Shown piece by piece: positions 8,531-15,079 of a DNA stretch of 50,747 nt. Both the position numbers and the translations under genes were made by a program. The number at the start of each line of letters is the position of its first letter. Position 1 is the first letter of the stretch. The notes beneath the pieces are model-generated. The model searched no databases. It was not told where the DNA came from and was given only the letters and a program-made list of their open reading frames with translations. Location: assembly GCA_934486755.1 (NCBI GenBank), contig CAKSQT010000006.1:1-50747 (forward strand), given 5' to 3'. The stretch comes from an uncultured Eubacteriales bacterium (GTDB lineage: Bacteria; Bacillota; Clostridia; Oscillospirales; Acutalibacteraceae).

Positions 8531-9418
8531 CTATTTCTGCGGAAACAATTCGTTTGCCAGAAATATATCGTCTTTTAAAGCTACTTGCGTAAAATTAAAC
8601 TGTCTTTTTGTATAATGCATGTCAATGAATTTAACAGCAGTTTCTTCAAGTACTTTAAAAATATTTTCATCAAGCGGTAAAAGCCTTATCTGGCTTATAA
8701 GCCTTTTATCGTCTCTTATTTCGTCGTTTTCCCTGTAATCCAACAAGGGTGCAAGATTATCGCAATCATACAACGGTATTTTCTCAACCAGTCCGAAGTA
8801 TTGGAGTATCGCAATACTTCTTGCGGGTTTTATGCTTTTCCCAAAACTGCTCTCTATATGCCTTGTGCTTGCAGACAGAATTGGTATTCCCTTTTTGTCT
8901 GTTTTCGGTCTTTGCAGGCACATAAGGTACAGTTTTTCTAAAAGCTTTAAGTCGTTTCCGATTATCCCGAAAGCCATAGGCGCCTGAGTCTCTATCCAGC
9001 CTATTATTTCGGTATTGTTTTCAACAACAGCTTTTACAGTTTTATAATACCTGTTACCCTCGATGTCCACTTCCGCATTAAACACCTGTCTTAAAAAATC
9101 CAAAGCATAATAGTAACCTTTTTTCTGCAATTCCATAACTATCTTTACAATAGTCATCGGTCTTGAATATTTGCAGTTGCTTGAAAAGCAGGTATAAAAG
9201 TATATACCGTTATGCTCCTTAATCTTTGCGGACGGGTTATTGTCACTATGGAAGATACAGCGGCAGTTCGCTTTTACACTTAAGAACCTTTTAAGGTCGT
9301 ATGAAGTGAGATATTTAATAAAATCTTCTGTATCAGAAAATCCAACTGTTTCCTTAATACCGAGTACTTCCCTTAAATTTTCCCAATCGCCGCTCTTAAT
9401 AAGCTCAACGTTAGTCAT
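8531..9418 (-). CDS. CHC2-type zinc-finger protein, DnaG-primase-like N terminus
   Basis: 295 residues. C54-I-F-H57 and C77-x4-C82, with SDNNPSAKI between them, form a CHC2-type zinc finger as in bacterial DnaG primases, where it reads the template for primer start. No TOPRIM domain follows; the rest (100-295) is helical and unrecognised. AGGTG-type RBS before the ATG and a promoter copy at 9486-9513. Together with the prim-pol-like gene upstream at 9722 it probably forms a split element replication module. Confidence 0.7.
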   Translation of the reverse strand: MTNVELIKSGDWENLREVLGIKETVGFSDTEDFIKYLTSYDLKRFLSVKANCRCIFHSDNNPSAKIKEHNGIYFYTCFSSNCKYSRPMTIVKIVMELQKKGYYYALDFLRQVFNAEVDIEGNRYYKTVKAVVENNTEIIGWIETQAPMAFGIIGNDLKLLEKLYLMCLQRPKTDKKGIPILSASTRHIESSFGKSIKPARSIAILQYFGLVEKIPLYDCDNLAPLLDYRENDEIRDDKRLISQIRLLPLDENIFKVLEETAVKFIDMHYTKRQFNFTQVALKDDIFLANELFPQK

Positions 9419-9485
9419 TTCTTTTCACCTCCGTTCTATCCTAAATCACCGATGAAAATGTTTTAAATTTGCATCAAGTACTAAT

Positions 9486-9513
9486 AGAATATTTCTTTTT
9501 TTAAAAACGTCAA
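9486..9513 (-). promoter_or_regulatory. Element promoter copy 2 (zinc-finger operon)
   Basis: TTGACG (9508-9513), T5A7 tract, TATTCT (9486-9491), spacer 16, minus strand. The -35 flank CTTGACGTTTTT is identical to copy 1. Confidence 0.55.
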
Positions 9514-9672
9514 GAAAATCCAAAAAATATTTCAGACCCCGCAAGCCCGTATAAACAAAGGGAAAATCAGGCATTATGTATTTATGCTTAAAAAATTTTT
9601 TATAATTTACATATCGTTCATAATTTGCTCTTCATTTCCATTCAAGTGTTTCTGCAATTACAATTAAGTTAA

Positions 9673-9708
9673 TATATTGGGGTACAGAGTATGTATATTG
9701 AGGTGCAG
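9673..9708 (+). repeat. Two imperfect 15-base direct repeats
   Basis: TATATTGGGGTACAG (9673-9687) and TATATTGAGGTGCAG (9694-9708) match at 13 of 15 positions with a 21-base period. They lie just past the stop of the prim-pol-like gene, so they could be iterons of an element origin; two copies is thin evidence. The rest of 9514-9720 shows nothing recognisable. Confidence 0.3.
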
Positions 9709-9721
9709 TTAAACAGAACAG

Positions 9722-10246
9722 TCAGAGAGAGTCTTTGATTTTCTTGATTCTCTCAATATCCGTACAGACCAACGGGTTATAAAAGTACTGACAGTTGCCG
9801 CCGTAGAAGATTCTGTTGATATTGGTACAGTGACTGTCTCCCTTGAACAGTGAAACAAGTTTTGCCTGTATTTCATTGCGTTCACGGATATCTGTAACAG
9901 GTTGTGCCATAACAAAGACCAGTCGATGCTTCTGATTTTTTACACTGCCCGAAAAGGTTTTGTAAATGAGATTCGGATATATTTTTTTGCTTTTGCATTT
10001 CTTTATGTTTGCCTTGACGGAAGAACCGTCATCCACGTCAACAAAAAACACATGCTGACTTTCAAAATATCCGTTCTCTTTCAGAATGGCAGGCTTTACC
10101 GTACAACCCGTTATTAGAAAATGTCTGAGCTTTGATACATCCATTGCTTCTCTTACAAAGTTCTTCTGTATACCTGCGGTTTCAAGATTATCCGGTTTTC
10201 TTTTAAATCTTCTTTTATTTATATTTACTTCAAATTCATTAATCAT
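9722..10246 (-). CDS. Prim-pol / archaeo-eukaryotic-primase-like replication protein
   Basis: 174 residues. The segment HVFFVDVDDG (65-74) gives the DxD-type metal site of AEP primases. PNLIYKTFSGS (91-101) and KHRLVFVMAQPVTD (106-119) match the strand-turn pattern seen in prim-pol domains of plasmids and integrative elements, and NINRIFYGGN (142-151) fits the last conserved stretch. Such enzymes make primers for element replication. At 174 residues it is a minimal catalytic domain without helicase. ATG at 10246 has GAGGTG upstream, and an element promoter lies at 10312-10339. Confidence 0.65.
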   Translation of the reverse strand: MINEFEVNINKRRFKRKPDNLETAGIQKNFVREAMDVSKLRHFLITGCTVKPAILKENGYFESQHVFFVDVDDGSSVKANIKKCKSKKIYPNLIYKTFSGSVKNQKHRLVFVMAQPVTDIRERNEIQAKLVSLFKGDSHCTNINRIFYGGNCQYFYNPLVCTDIERIKKIKDSL

Positions 10247-10311
10247 TTATTACACCTCGCTTTCACACAATAAATTTCCTAAATAAGCCTTGTTTTCTTT
10301 CGGATATTGAA

Positions 10312-10339
10312 AGTATATTTTTTATTTAAAAAACGGCAA
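10312..10339 (-). promoter_or_regulatory. Element promoter copy 3 (prim-pol gene)
   Basis: TTGCCG (10334-10339) and TATACT (10312-10317), spacer 16, minus strand. The flank AAATTTCCTTG is shared with copies 1 and 5; the -35 differs from TTGACG by one base. Confidence 0.55.
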
Positions 10340-10452
10340 GGAAATTTCGGATGTTTTTTCGATGTTTTTTAGATTCAAAATCCCGAAAGGTGCAAGGTTA
10401 AAGGAAAATCCGATAAAAAAATTTTAAAAAATTTTTTCAGGGCAAAAAAATA

Positions 10453-10485
10453 CCCGACCGAAAGCCTAATTTACTTTCGGTCGGG
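10453..10485 (-). terminator. Intrinsic terminator
   Basis: Twelve perfect pairs (10453-10464 with 10474-10485) around a nine-base loop; on the minus strand TATTTTTTTG follows. It ends the transcript of the broken gene at 10676-11014. Between 10486 and 10675 I see nothing else. Confidence 0.75.
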
Positions 10486-10675
10486 GGGAATAATATTTGA
10501 TTAAATATAAAACTACTCAGGTTTATTTGGCAGATGTTGCAACAAAAAAGTCAATATCCATTGTTAACTCTCTCTAACGACATTGTAGTGTAAAATATGT
10601 TATACTGTCAACTTAAATTAAACAGCAAAGAAATTAAGTCCCGCTTTTGCAGGGCCTATGTCAGTCTTATTCATT

Positions 10676-11014
10676 TCAATCTTCATCAGCATCAACATAA
10701 TAGATTTGTTTCAGCATTTCGCAGATTACATTTTCAATAACCCCTAAATGTCCTGTCTTTGTCAAATACTCTCCGTTTTGAAGTGTTGTTGCTTTTCTGC
10801 CGCACTCAGCAAAAGCACTGTAATACTCTGAAATCTCTCTTTATTCTTTTGTAAATACTGTTATCCTTATAGGCGGTGCGTTTTCGAGGCAATTCAGTGT
10901 AAAGAAGTAATCACCGTCAGGTTCAAGCTTATTCGGGTAATCCTCTTCGAATTTCTTTACCAGCATTCTTGCAAGGTCATAGAAAATTTCATCCTTTTTA
11001 AGTATTTTGTTCAT
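10676..11014 (-). pseudogene. Small element gene interrupted by one in-frame stop
   Basis: From the ATG at 11014 (RBS AAGGAGAG) the frame runs 57 codons, meets TAA at 10841-10843, then continues open in the same frame to TGA at 10676. The 112-residue conceptual product begins MNKILKKDEIFYDLARMLVK and later reads REISEYYSAFAECG, which looks continuous. It is therefore a nonsense-mutated gene, a short 57-residue protein, or a site of stop readthrough. No family recognised. It has its own element promoter (11068-11097) and terminator (10453-10485). Confidence 0.6.
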
Positions 11015-11067
11015 TTAAAACACTCTCCTTTTCGAAAAATAATTTGTATCAAAAAATGATTACATTC

Positions 11068-11097
11068 ATATTAAATTTCTTTTTTTGAAAGTGTCAA
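11068..11097 (-). promoter_or_regulatory. Element promoter copy 4, close duplicate of the 7305-7334 region
   Basis: TTGACA (11092-11097), 18-base spacer, TAATAT (11068-11073), minus strand. The downstream stretch to about 11040 matches copy 1, including AATAATTTGTA and the ATTAC repeat. Confidence 0.6.
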
Positions 11098-11143
11098 GAA
11101 AGGTTAAAATTTTGATATACTCAAAATGAATATATTATAAAAA

Positions 11144-11167
11144 TCGGCACTGCAAAAGCAGTGCCGA
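11144..11167 (-). terminator. Intrinsic terminator of the MazF-like gene
   Basis: Ten perfect pairs (11144-11153 with 11158-11167) and a four-base loop; on the minus strand TTTTTATAATA follows. It lies 43 bases past the stop at 11210. Confidence 0.75.
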
Positions 11168-11209
11168 CCGAAGAAAAAACAGAAAAACTTTAAAGGGGAT
11201 TTTTTAGAT

Positions 11210-11560
11210 TCAGTTGGCCTTTAAGCCCAACTGTTTTTTTATTGCAGAGTCAACTATTTGAAGCTGTGAATCATCTATATGAGAAATTTTATCATACAGA
11301 CTTTCTCGGTTTACCGTTGTAATTTGCTCAGGGAGCAATATAGACGGTTTAAAGACCTGAATCATAACATGACAAGCCTTATTAAGCTTTTCAAGTCTGG
11401 CGCTTATAGGGATTACGGAATATATGCTTCCGGCGCGGTTTGCCTTATTATTAGATATAATAAGCACCGGTCTTACCTTTTCCATTATTCCTTTCCCGCA
11501 GCCGCTCACCGTCGGTACACGGCTCCAAAATATGTCTCCTCTTTTTACTGTATGTTGCAT
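11210..11560 (-). CDS. MazF/PemK-family endoribonuclease toxin
   Basis: 116 residues. KRGDIFWSRVP at the start, then EKVRPVLIISNNKAN and SVIPISARLEK, are the standard beta-barrel signature of MazF-type mRNA-cleaving toxins. I start at the ATG at 11560, nine bases from GGAGG; a TTG nine bases further upstream would touch the RBS. No antitoxin gene is visible in 11570-11860, which is unusual for a type II toxin; a control peptide may be encoded elsewhere or the gene may have been retained alone. Promoter at 11699-11726, terminator at 11144-11167. Confidence 0.85.
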   Translation of the reverse strand: MQHTVKRGDIFWSRVPTVSGCGKGIMEKVRPVLIISNNKANRAGSIYSVIPISARLEKLNKACHVMIQVFKPSILLPEQITTVNRESLYDKISHIDDSQLQIVDSAIKKQLGLKAN

Positions 11561-11698
11561 ATTGTGCAACCTCCTCTTTTAAATTAGTTATATATATTAA
11601 AATAGCACAGCCAATGATTCCGTTTAAAAAATTAAAAAGAATCAAAAACTGCACTATGTAAAACAAAATTTACTTATTTTAAAACTACTACTATTTAT

Positions 11699-11726
11699 AT
11701 TGTATTTCTTTTTAAAAAAGCGTCAA
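11699..11726 (-). promoter_or_regulatory. Element promoter copy 5 (MazF-like gene)
   Basis: TTGACG (11721-11726), 16-base spacer, TACAAT (11699-11704), minus strand, with AAATTTCC directly before the -35. The leader from 11570 to 11698 holds no convincing gene. Confidence 0.6.
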
Positions 11727-11798
11727 GGAAATTTGAGAAAAATTTTTAAAAATTTCAAGTTTTAGTTCTATGATATACTTCTTTTGGGCATAAAATTA

Positions 11799-11833
11799 CC
11801 CTTTTCATTAGACTTTTTGTCTAACAAAAAGGG
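11799..11833 (-). terminator. Terminator after the zeta-like gene
   Basis: Two stem blocks (11799-11805 with 11827-11833, 11808-11813 with 11819-11824) separated by a small internal mismatch; TAATTTTAT follows on the minus strand. Confidence 0.6.
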
Positions 11834-11862
11834 TCTCTCCAAAAACGTAAGCGGTTAATGGT

Positions 11863-12417
11863 TTATATTTCATTTTTCATTTGTAAAACCCATTGCGGCG
11901 GATCTGTAACGGTTATAATCAATTCGCCGTTTTTATATTCAGCCACTTGATTAAAACCATTATAATTATCAAAGAAAGAGGCTTCATCACAATACGGCAA
12001 AATCTTTTCCAATGCTTTAAAACAATTTTGAAAACGCATTTTTACGGTATCAGGCGGAATATTATGTCCACCTTTTTCGACACGGTTTCTTATTCGTTTT
12101 AAACTTTCTTCCTCTGAGTCAAGACCTATATAATACAGGCGGATATAGTAGCCTGATTCCTTTGCTTTTTTGCAGGTTCTGCTTGTTTTATTATCCGAAA
12201 GAGTTGACTCTTGTGTAAAGTTATAACCGTTTTTCAAACAGTTTTCAATTTTATCGATAGCGATCTTTGCACCTTCAATGGGGTTATTACCATTTTCTGC
12301 TGTAATCTTATCAACATCTATTACAAATCCGAGAGACGATGATTGTGATTTCAATGAGCCTGTAAAACTGCTCTTGCCAACACCGTTTACACCACCTATA
12401 ATGGTATACATTTTCAA
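11863..12417 (-). CDS. Zeta-toxin-like P-loop kinase
   Basis: 184 residues. Walker A is GGVNGVGKSS (8-17). NFTQESTLS, then YYIGLDSEEESLKRIRNRV and KGGHNIPPDTVKMRF follow in the order seen in the zeta/PezT family, whose characterised members phosphorylate UDP-N-acetylglucosamine and poison cell-wall synthesis. The TTG at 12417 lies seven bases from GAGGTG and is a better start than the ATG two codons later. It follows the Fic gene by 61 bases and probably shares its transcript. No epsilon-type antitoxin is present. Some zeta-like kinases have other roles. Confidence 0.75.
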   Translation of the reverse strand: MKMYTIIGGVNGVGKSSFTGSLKSQSSSLGFVIDVDKITAENGNNPIEGAKIAIDKIENCLKNGYNFTQESTLSDNKTSRTCKKAKESGYYIRLYYIGLDSEEESLKRIRNRVEKGGHNIPPDTVKMRFQNCFKALEKILPYCDEASFFDNYNGFNQVAEYKNGELIITVTDPPQWVLQMKNEI

Positions 12418-12478
12418 CTTATTTCACCTCTATATTTTTTATATTGTCATTGTAACACAAATTGCTATATTTAACCTT

Positions 12479-13468
12479 TCAAACCTTGATATATCTTTGG
12501 TTTCTGCTGTTAGGCTTATCGGGCACTGTCATTTTTACAAGCCCCTTTTCTATTGCAGGATTAAGATAGTTCTTTCGGAGCGTTTCTTTTGATTTGAGAT
12601 TTAATAGCTCCAAAATGGCCTTTGAAGTATACGAAACATCATATTCCATAACCGAAAGCAATCTCTTAACATATTCAGTTAAGTTATCCTTTAAATATGC
12701 AGAAGAATTTAAAATTTCATCAAGTATTGTGTCTATTTGTTCCGCCATAAATTCTATAAAAAGGGTACTGTCTCCGTTTATATGGCATCTTGAAATAGCG
12801 TTATAATAGCCGTCCTGAAACTTTTCAATCTGACTTTCAATAGGAATGAATTCAAACATAGGCTTCCATTTGGCTAAAATTGCAGTATGCCAAAGCCGTG
12901 CCATTCTTCCGTTACCGTCGGAAAAAGGATGGATAAATACAAATTCATAATGAAATACGGCGGAAAGAATTAATGGATGGACTTTGTCTTTGGATTCTTT
13001 CATCCAATCAAAAAGATTTTGCATAAGCTCGGGCACAAGCCTTGCAGACGGTGCCATAAAGATACATTTATCCCCATTAAAAACCCCTTCTTCTCCCTTT
13101 CGAAAACACCCGCTCTCATCAACTATATATTTTGTCATTATGCCATGCAGGCGCTTGAAATCTTCTAAGCTGTAAATGTCCAACTTTCCTATCTGTTCAT
13201 AGGCTTCATAAGCATTTTTGACCTCTTTTACCTCTTTTTGTTTTCCAACAACGGTTTTACCGTTAATTACATCTCTTACTTCATCAAGTGACAGGGAGTT
13301 TGCCTCTATTGCCAAAGAAGAATGAATTGATTTTATCTTATTGTTTCTTCTTAAATGCGGTTTTGAGTCCAAATTGGTACTTTCGGTAATCCTTCCGATT
13401 TTTTCGGAGATATCTGCAACAAGAGACAGTATCTTATCCGTAATCTTATAAGGCGGCGTATATGGCAT
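12479..13468 (-). CDS. Fic-domain protein (AMP-transferase) with N-terminal inhibitory motif
   Basis: 329 residues. The active-site motif HPFSDGNGRMAR begins at His180. Fic enzymes transfer AMP or another nucleotide moiety to protein hydroxyl groups. S51-L-A-I-E55 in the N-terminal helix matches the class II self-inhibition motif SxxxE, with Ala in place of the usual Gly/Asn next and Asn57 after it. The C terminus (about 270-329) looks like a winged helix, typical of the Fic/DUF4172-like regulators. GGAGG before the ATG at 13468. It precedes the zeta-like gene; its upstream region lacks the repeated element promoter, suggesting a separately acquired cassette. Confidence 0.88.
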   Translation of the reverse strand: MPYTPPYKITDKILSLVADISEKIGRITESTNLDSKPHLRRNNKIKSIHSSLAIEANSLSLDEVRDVINGKTVVGKQKEVKEVKNAYEAYEQIGKLDIYSLEDFKRLHGIMTKYIVDESGCFRKGEEGVFNGDKCIFMAPSARLVPELMQNLFDWMKESKDKVHPLILSAVFHYEFVFIHPFSDGNGRMARLWHTAILAKWKPMFEFIPIESQIEKFQDGYYNAISRCHINGDSTLFIEFMAEQIDTILDEILNSSAYLKDNLTEYVKRLLSVMEYDVSYTSKAILELLNLKSKETLRKNYLNPAIEKGLVKMTVPDKPNSRNQRYIKV

Positions 13469-13562
13469 ATCAAATCCTCCGACTTGCTTATTGTCTTAAT
13501 TATTATCTTACCACATAATTTACGATTTATCAAGTAACAAACAATTTTCCTTTATCGAAAAT

Positions 13563-14450
13563 TCACCTCAAATAATGCCCTGCTATAACGTCTATTCTAT
13601 CGTGCCCAAGCGCTTTGCTTACTATTCTCATTGCTCTTTTGTCGTATATTCTGCCCTTTAAATCCTTTCGGCAGACATATCTTTCTTCTTTCGGTATATC
13701 CTTTATATCTCTTTTAAGTGAGTTATACAGGTTTGTTGCAAAGATACTTCTATACTTATGTATCGGCGCTCTTGTATTCACCTTAACGAAAACTAAACTG
13801 TTGCTCGTGGTGTCTTCCATTCGGTAGATTACTTCTTTATCTCTTATCGGTATATATCTTATTTTAGCTCCCTTGCCTTTTATTCTAAGGCAGTATCCGT
13901 TATTTCTGTATTCAAGCTGATTACCCTTTAAGTGTTCAAGTTCAAATCTTCTGAGGCCTGTATTTATACAGAAATGTACTAAGTCTTTATTTCTTTCTTC
14001 CGAGAATGCTTTTTCTCTGTTTGTTTCTTCTCTTGACCTTACTATATCCGCTCTTTTTCTTTCAGGCAGCTTTGCAAGCTTATTTGACGGTGTTTTATAC
14101 AGCTTTGAGAGTGAAGCAAGTCTTGTTGCGGCAGTCCAAGCGGAAGGGCTTTTATCTATATACTTTTGAATATATCTTTTTGCTCCGTTTATATTCTTTA
14201 TTTCGGGGTGATATTTTTTAATCCAATCGAAGTAAAGAGATATTTGTTTAGTATATGTTTTGTATGTAGAGTAAGAAAATATCTTATCTCTTATTAAATC
14301 ATTATACATTGGGATATAGTCCGATATATTATTCTCCCTTGCTTCTCTTTTAGCCTGTTCTTTAAAAGCATACTTTGAAGTACCGAAGGCGCACATACTG
14401 TCTATTCTTTTTAAAGCTTTATATTTTAAATCTCTTTTATTGTTTTTCAT
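13563..14450 (-). CDS. Tyrosine recombinase (phage-type integrase)
   Basis: 295 residues. The catalytic set is visible: Arg167 in NTGLRR, H231-x-x-R234 (HKYR), His283 in LGH and Tyr293 in GHYLR, only two residues from the C terminus. An N-terminal SAM-like domain (about 40-130) precedes it. Such enzymes integrate or excise DNA through a 3'-phosphotyrosine link. GGAGGGAGG lies before the ATG at 14450. A 240-base leader with hairpins and an element promoter lie upstream. It sits at the opposite end from the serine recombinase. Confidence 0.88.
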   Translation of the reverse strand: MKNNKRDLKYKALKRIDSMCAFGTSKYAFKEQAKREARENNISDYIPMYNDLIRDKIFSYSTYKTYTKQISLYFDWIKKYHPEIKNINGAKRYIQKYIDKSPSAWTAATRLASLSKLYKTPSNKLAKLPERKRADIVRSREETNREKAFSEERNKDLVHFCINTGLRRFELEHLKGNQLEYRNNGYCLRIKGKGAKIRYIPIRDKEVIYRMEDTTSNSLVFVKVNTRAPIHKYRSIFATNLYNSLKRDIKDIPKEERYVCRKDLKGRIYDKRAMRIVSKALGHDRIDVIAGHYLR

Positions 14451-14631
14451 TTGACTTTTCCTCCCTCCATAATTTATTTTGTTAAGTTCGCGGCTGCAAC
14501 AATGGCAGCCAACCGGTGGGTTATTTTAAATCGCATATATGACCGGCAGCTTTACGATTAAGAATTAGTTTTTTACTTTTAATTAAATTTAATTTTTACA
14601 TTTCTTTCACAACCTTTCTAAAATTTAAAAA

Positions 14632-14657
14632 GCTCCAAGGACAAAAGCCCTCAGAGC
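14632..14657 (-). promoter_or_regulatory. Leader hairpin of the integrase transcript, possible attenuator
   Basis: On the minus strand GCTC and AGG pair with CCT and GAGC (with small bulges), followed by TTTTTAAATTTT, in the leader between promoter 14692-14719 and the integrase start. A short stem GGCTGC/GCAGCC lies nearer the gene (about 14492-14511). These could form a terminator/antiterminator pair. The rest of 14451-14690 shows nothing recognisable. Confidence 0.35.
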
Positions 14658-14691
14658 AAAAATAATTTTTTTAAGATTTGATACTGTTTAT

Positions 14692-14719
14692 ATTATATTT
14701 AAGACTAAAAAAACGTCAA
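14692..14719 (-). promoter_or_regulatory. Element promoter copy 6 (integrase)
   Basis: TTGACG (14714-14719), 16-base spacer beginning with a T7 tract, and a consensus TATAAT (14692-14697), minus strand. Confidence 0.65.
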
Positions 14720-14785
14720 GTTTTATTGAATTTTTCTTTGTTTTTTACCTTAATTTAATGGATTTAAGTTTAAAAAAACACATAT

Positions 14786-14823
14786 CCCCGTTTACCCGTC
14801 AATTAATCAACGGGTAAACGGGG
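14786..14823 (-). terminator. Perfect 14-pair hairpin near the element's right edge
   Basis: Positions 14786-14799 pair perfectly with 14810-14823 around a ten-base loop. On the minus strand ATATGTGTTTTTTT follows, so it can terminate the carbohydrate operon arriving from the right. One arm resembles 35069-35083. Confidence 0.55.
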
Positions 14824-14855
14824 GTAACGTACATAAAATTAACAATTGCGTAGTT

Positions 14856-14897
14856 CAGGGGCTGTCACAAGTGATTTCTCACTTGTGACAGCCCCTG
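14856..14897 (-). terminator. Perfect 19-pair hairpin after the 44-residue peptide gene
   Basis: 14856-14874 pair perfectly with 14879-14897 around TTTC. There is no U tract on either strand, so it may protect or process mRNA rather than terminate. It lies 32 bases past the peptide stop at 14929. Confidence 0.5.
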
Positions 14898-14928
14898 TTC
14901 AATTCATTCAGCTGATATTTTTTAACGG

Positions 14929-15063
14929 TTACGGTTGTTCGTCGTCCCATCCGTCGCCCCAAACACCGTCGGCGTCGGGCGAACTCTTAATATCGGTACA
15001 GTAGATCTCTGCACTGCGCATAGTGCTGAGATCCATCATAGGAGTAATATATTCTTTTTTCAT
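14929..15063 (-). CDS. MKKEY-type small peptide A (44 aa)
   Basis: AGGAGG seven bases before the ATG at 15063 strongly supports translation. The product starts MKKEYITP, has SAEIYCTDIK in the middle and ends with an acidic, Trp-containing tail VWGDGWDDEQP. No hydrophobic signal or known domain. The gene starts 16 bases past the stop of the 979-residue repeat protein and is the last gene of the operon. Two relatives occur in this window (44884-45018 and 42452-42574), each also directly after a large carbohydrate-locus gene. Function unknown; it could be a small regulatory, assembly or signalling peptide. Confidence 0.7.
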   Translation of the reverse strand: MKKEYITPMMDLSTMRSAEIYCTDIKSSPDADGVWGDGWDDEQP

Positions 15064-15079
15064 TTTAATTACCTCCTGT

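Larger units (their letters stand above)
4713..14850. mobile_element. Integrated mobile element (serine plus tyrosine recombinase, prim-pol module, toxin cargo)
   Basis: The left edge is set by the truncated deacetylase gene and the recombinase beside it. The right edge is inferred between the tyrosine integrase promoter (14719) and the peptide gene of the carbohydrate locus (14929). Inside are recombinases, a replication-like module, toxin genes and small unknown proteins, nearly all on the minus strand, with AT-rich spacers and a repeated promoter. There is no relaxase, coupling protein or type IV secretion gene, so it would be an integrative element that cannot conjugate on its own or a decayed one. 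No terminal direct repeat was found by eye. Confidence 0.6.

Noticed and set aside
11570..11860. Antitoxin gene upstream of the MazF-like toxin
   Set aside because: The frames there are short, lack an RBS and contain no DNA-binding pattern.
4713..14850. Conjugative element
   Set aside because: No relaxase, coupling ATPase or type IV secretion genes are present among the recognised genes.
14929..15063. Peptide A as a RiPP precursor matured by the radical SAM protein at 7363-8493
   Set aside because: The radical SAM gene belongs to the mobile element 6 kb away with a different promoter type and is SPL-like; no RiPP recognition domain or transporter is nearby.
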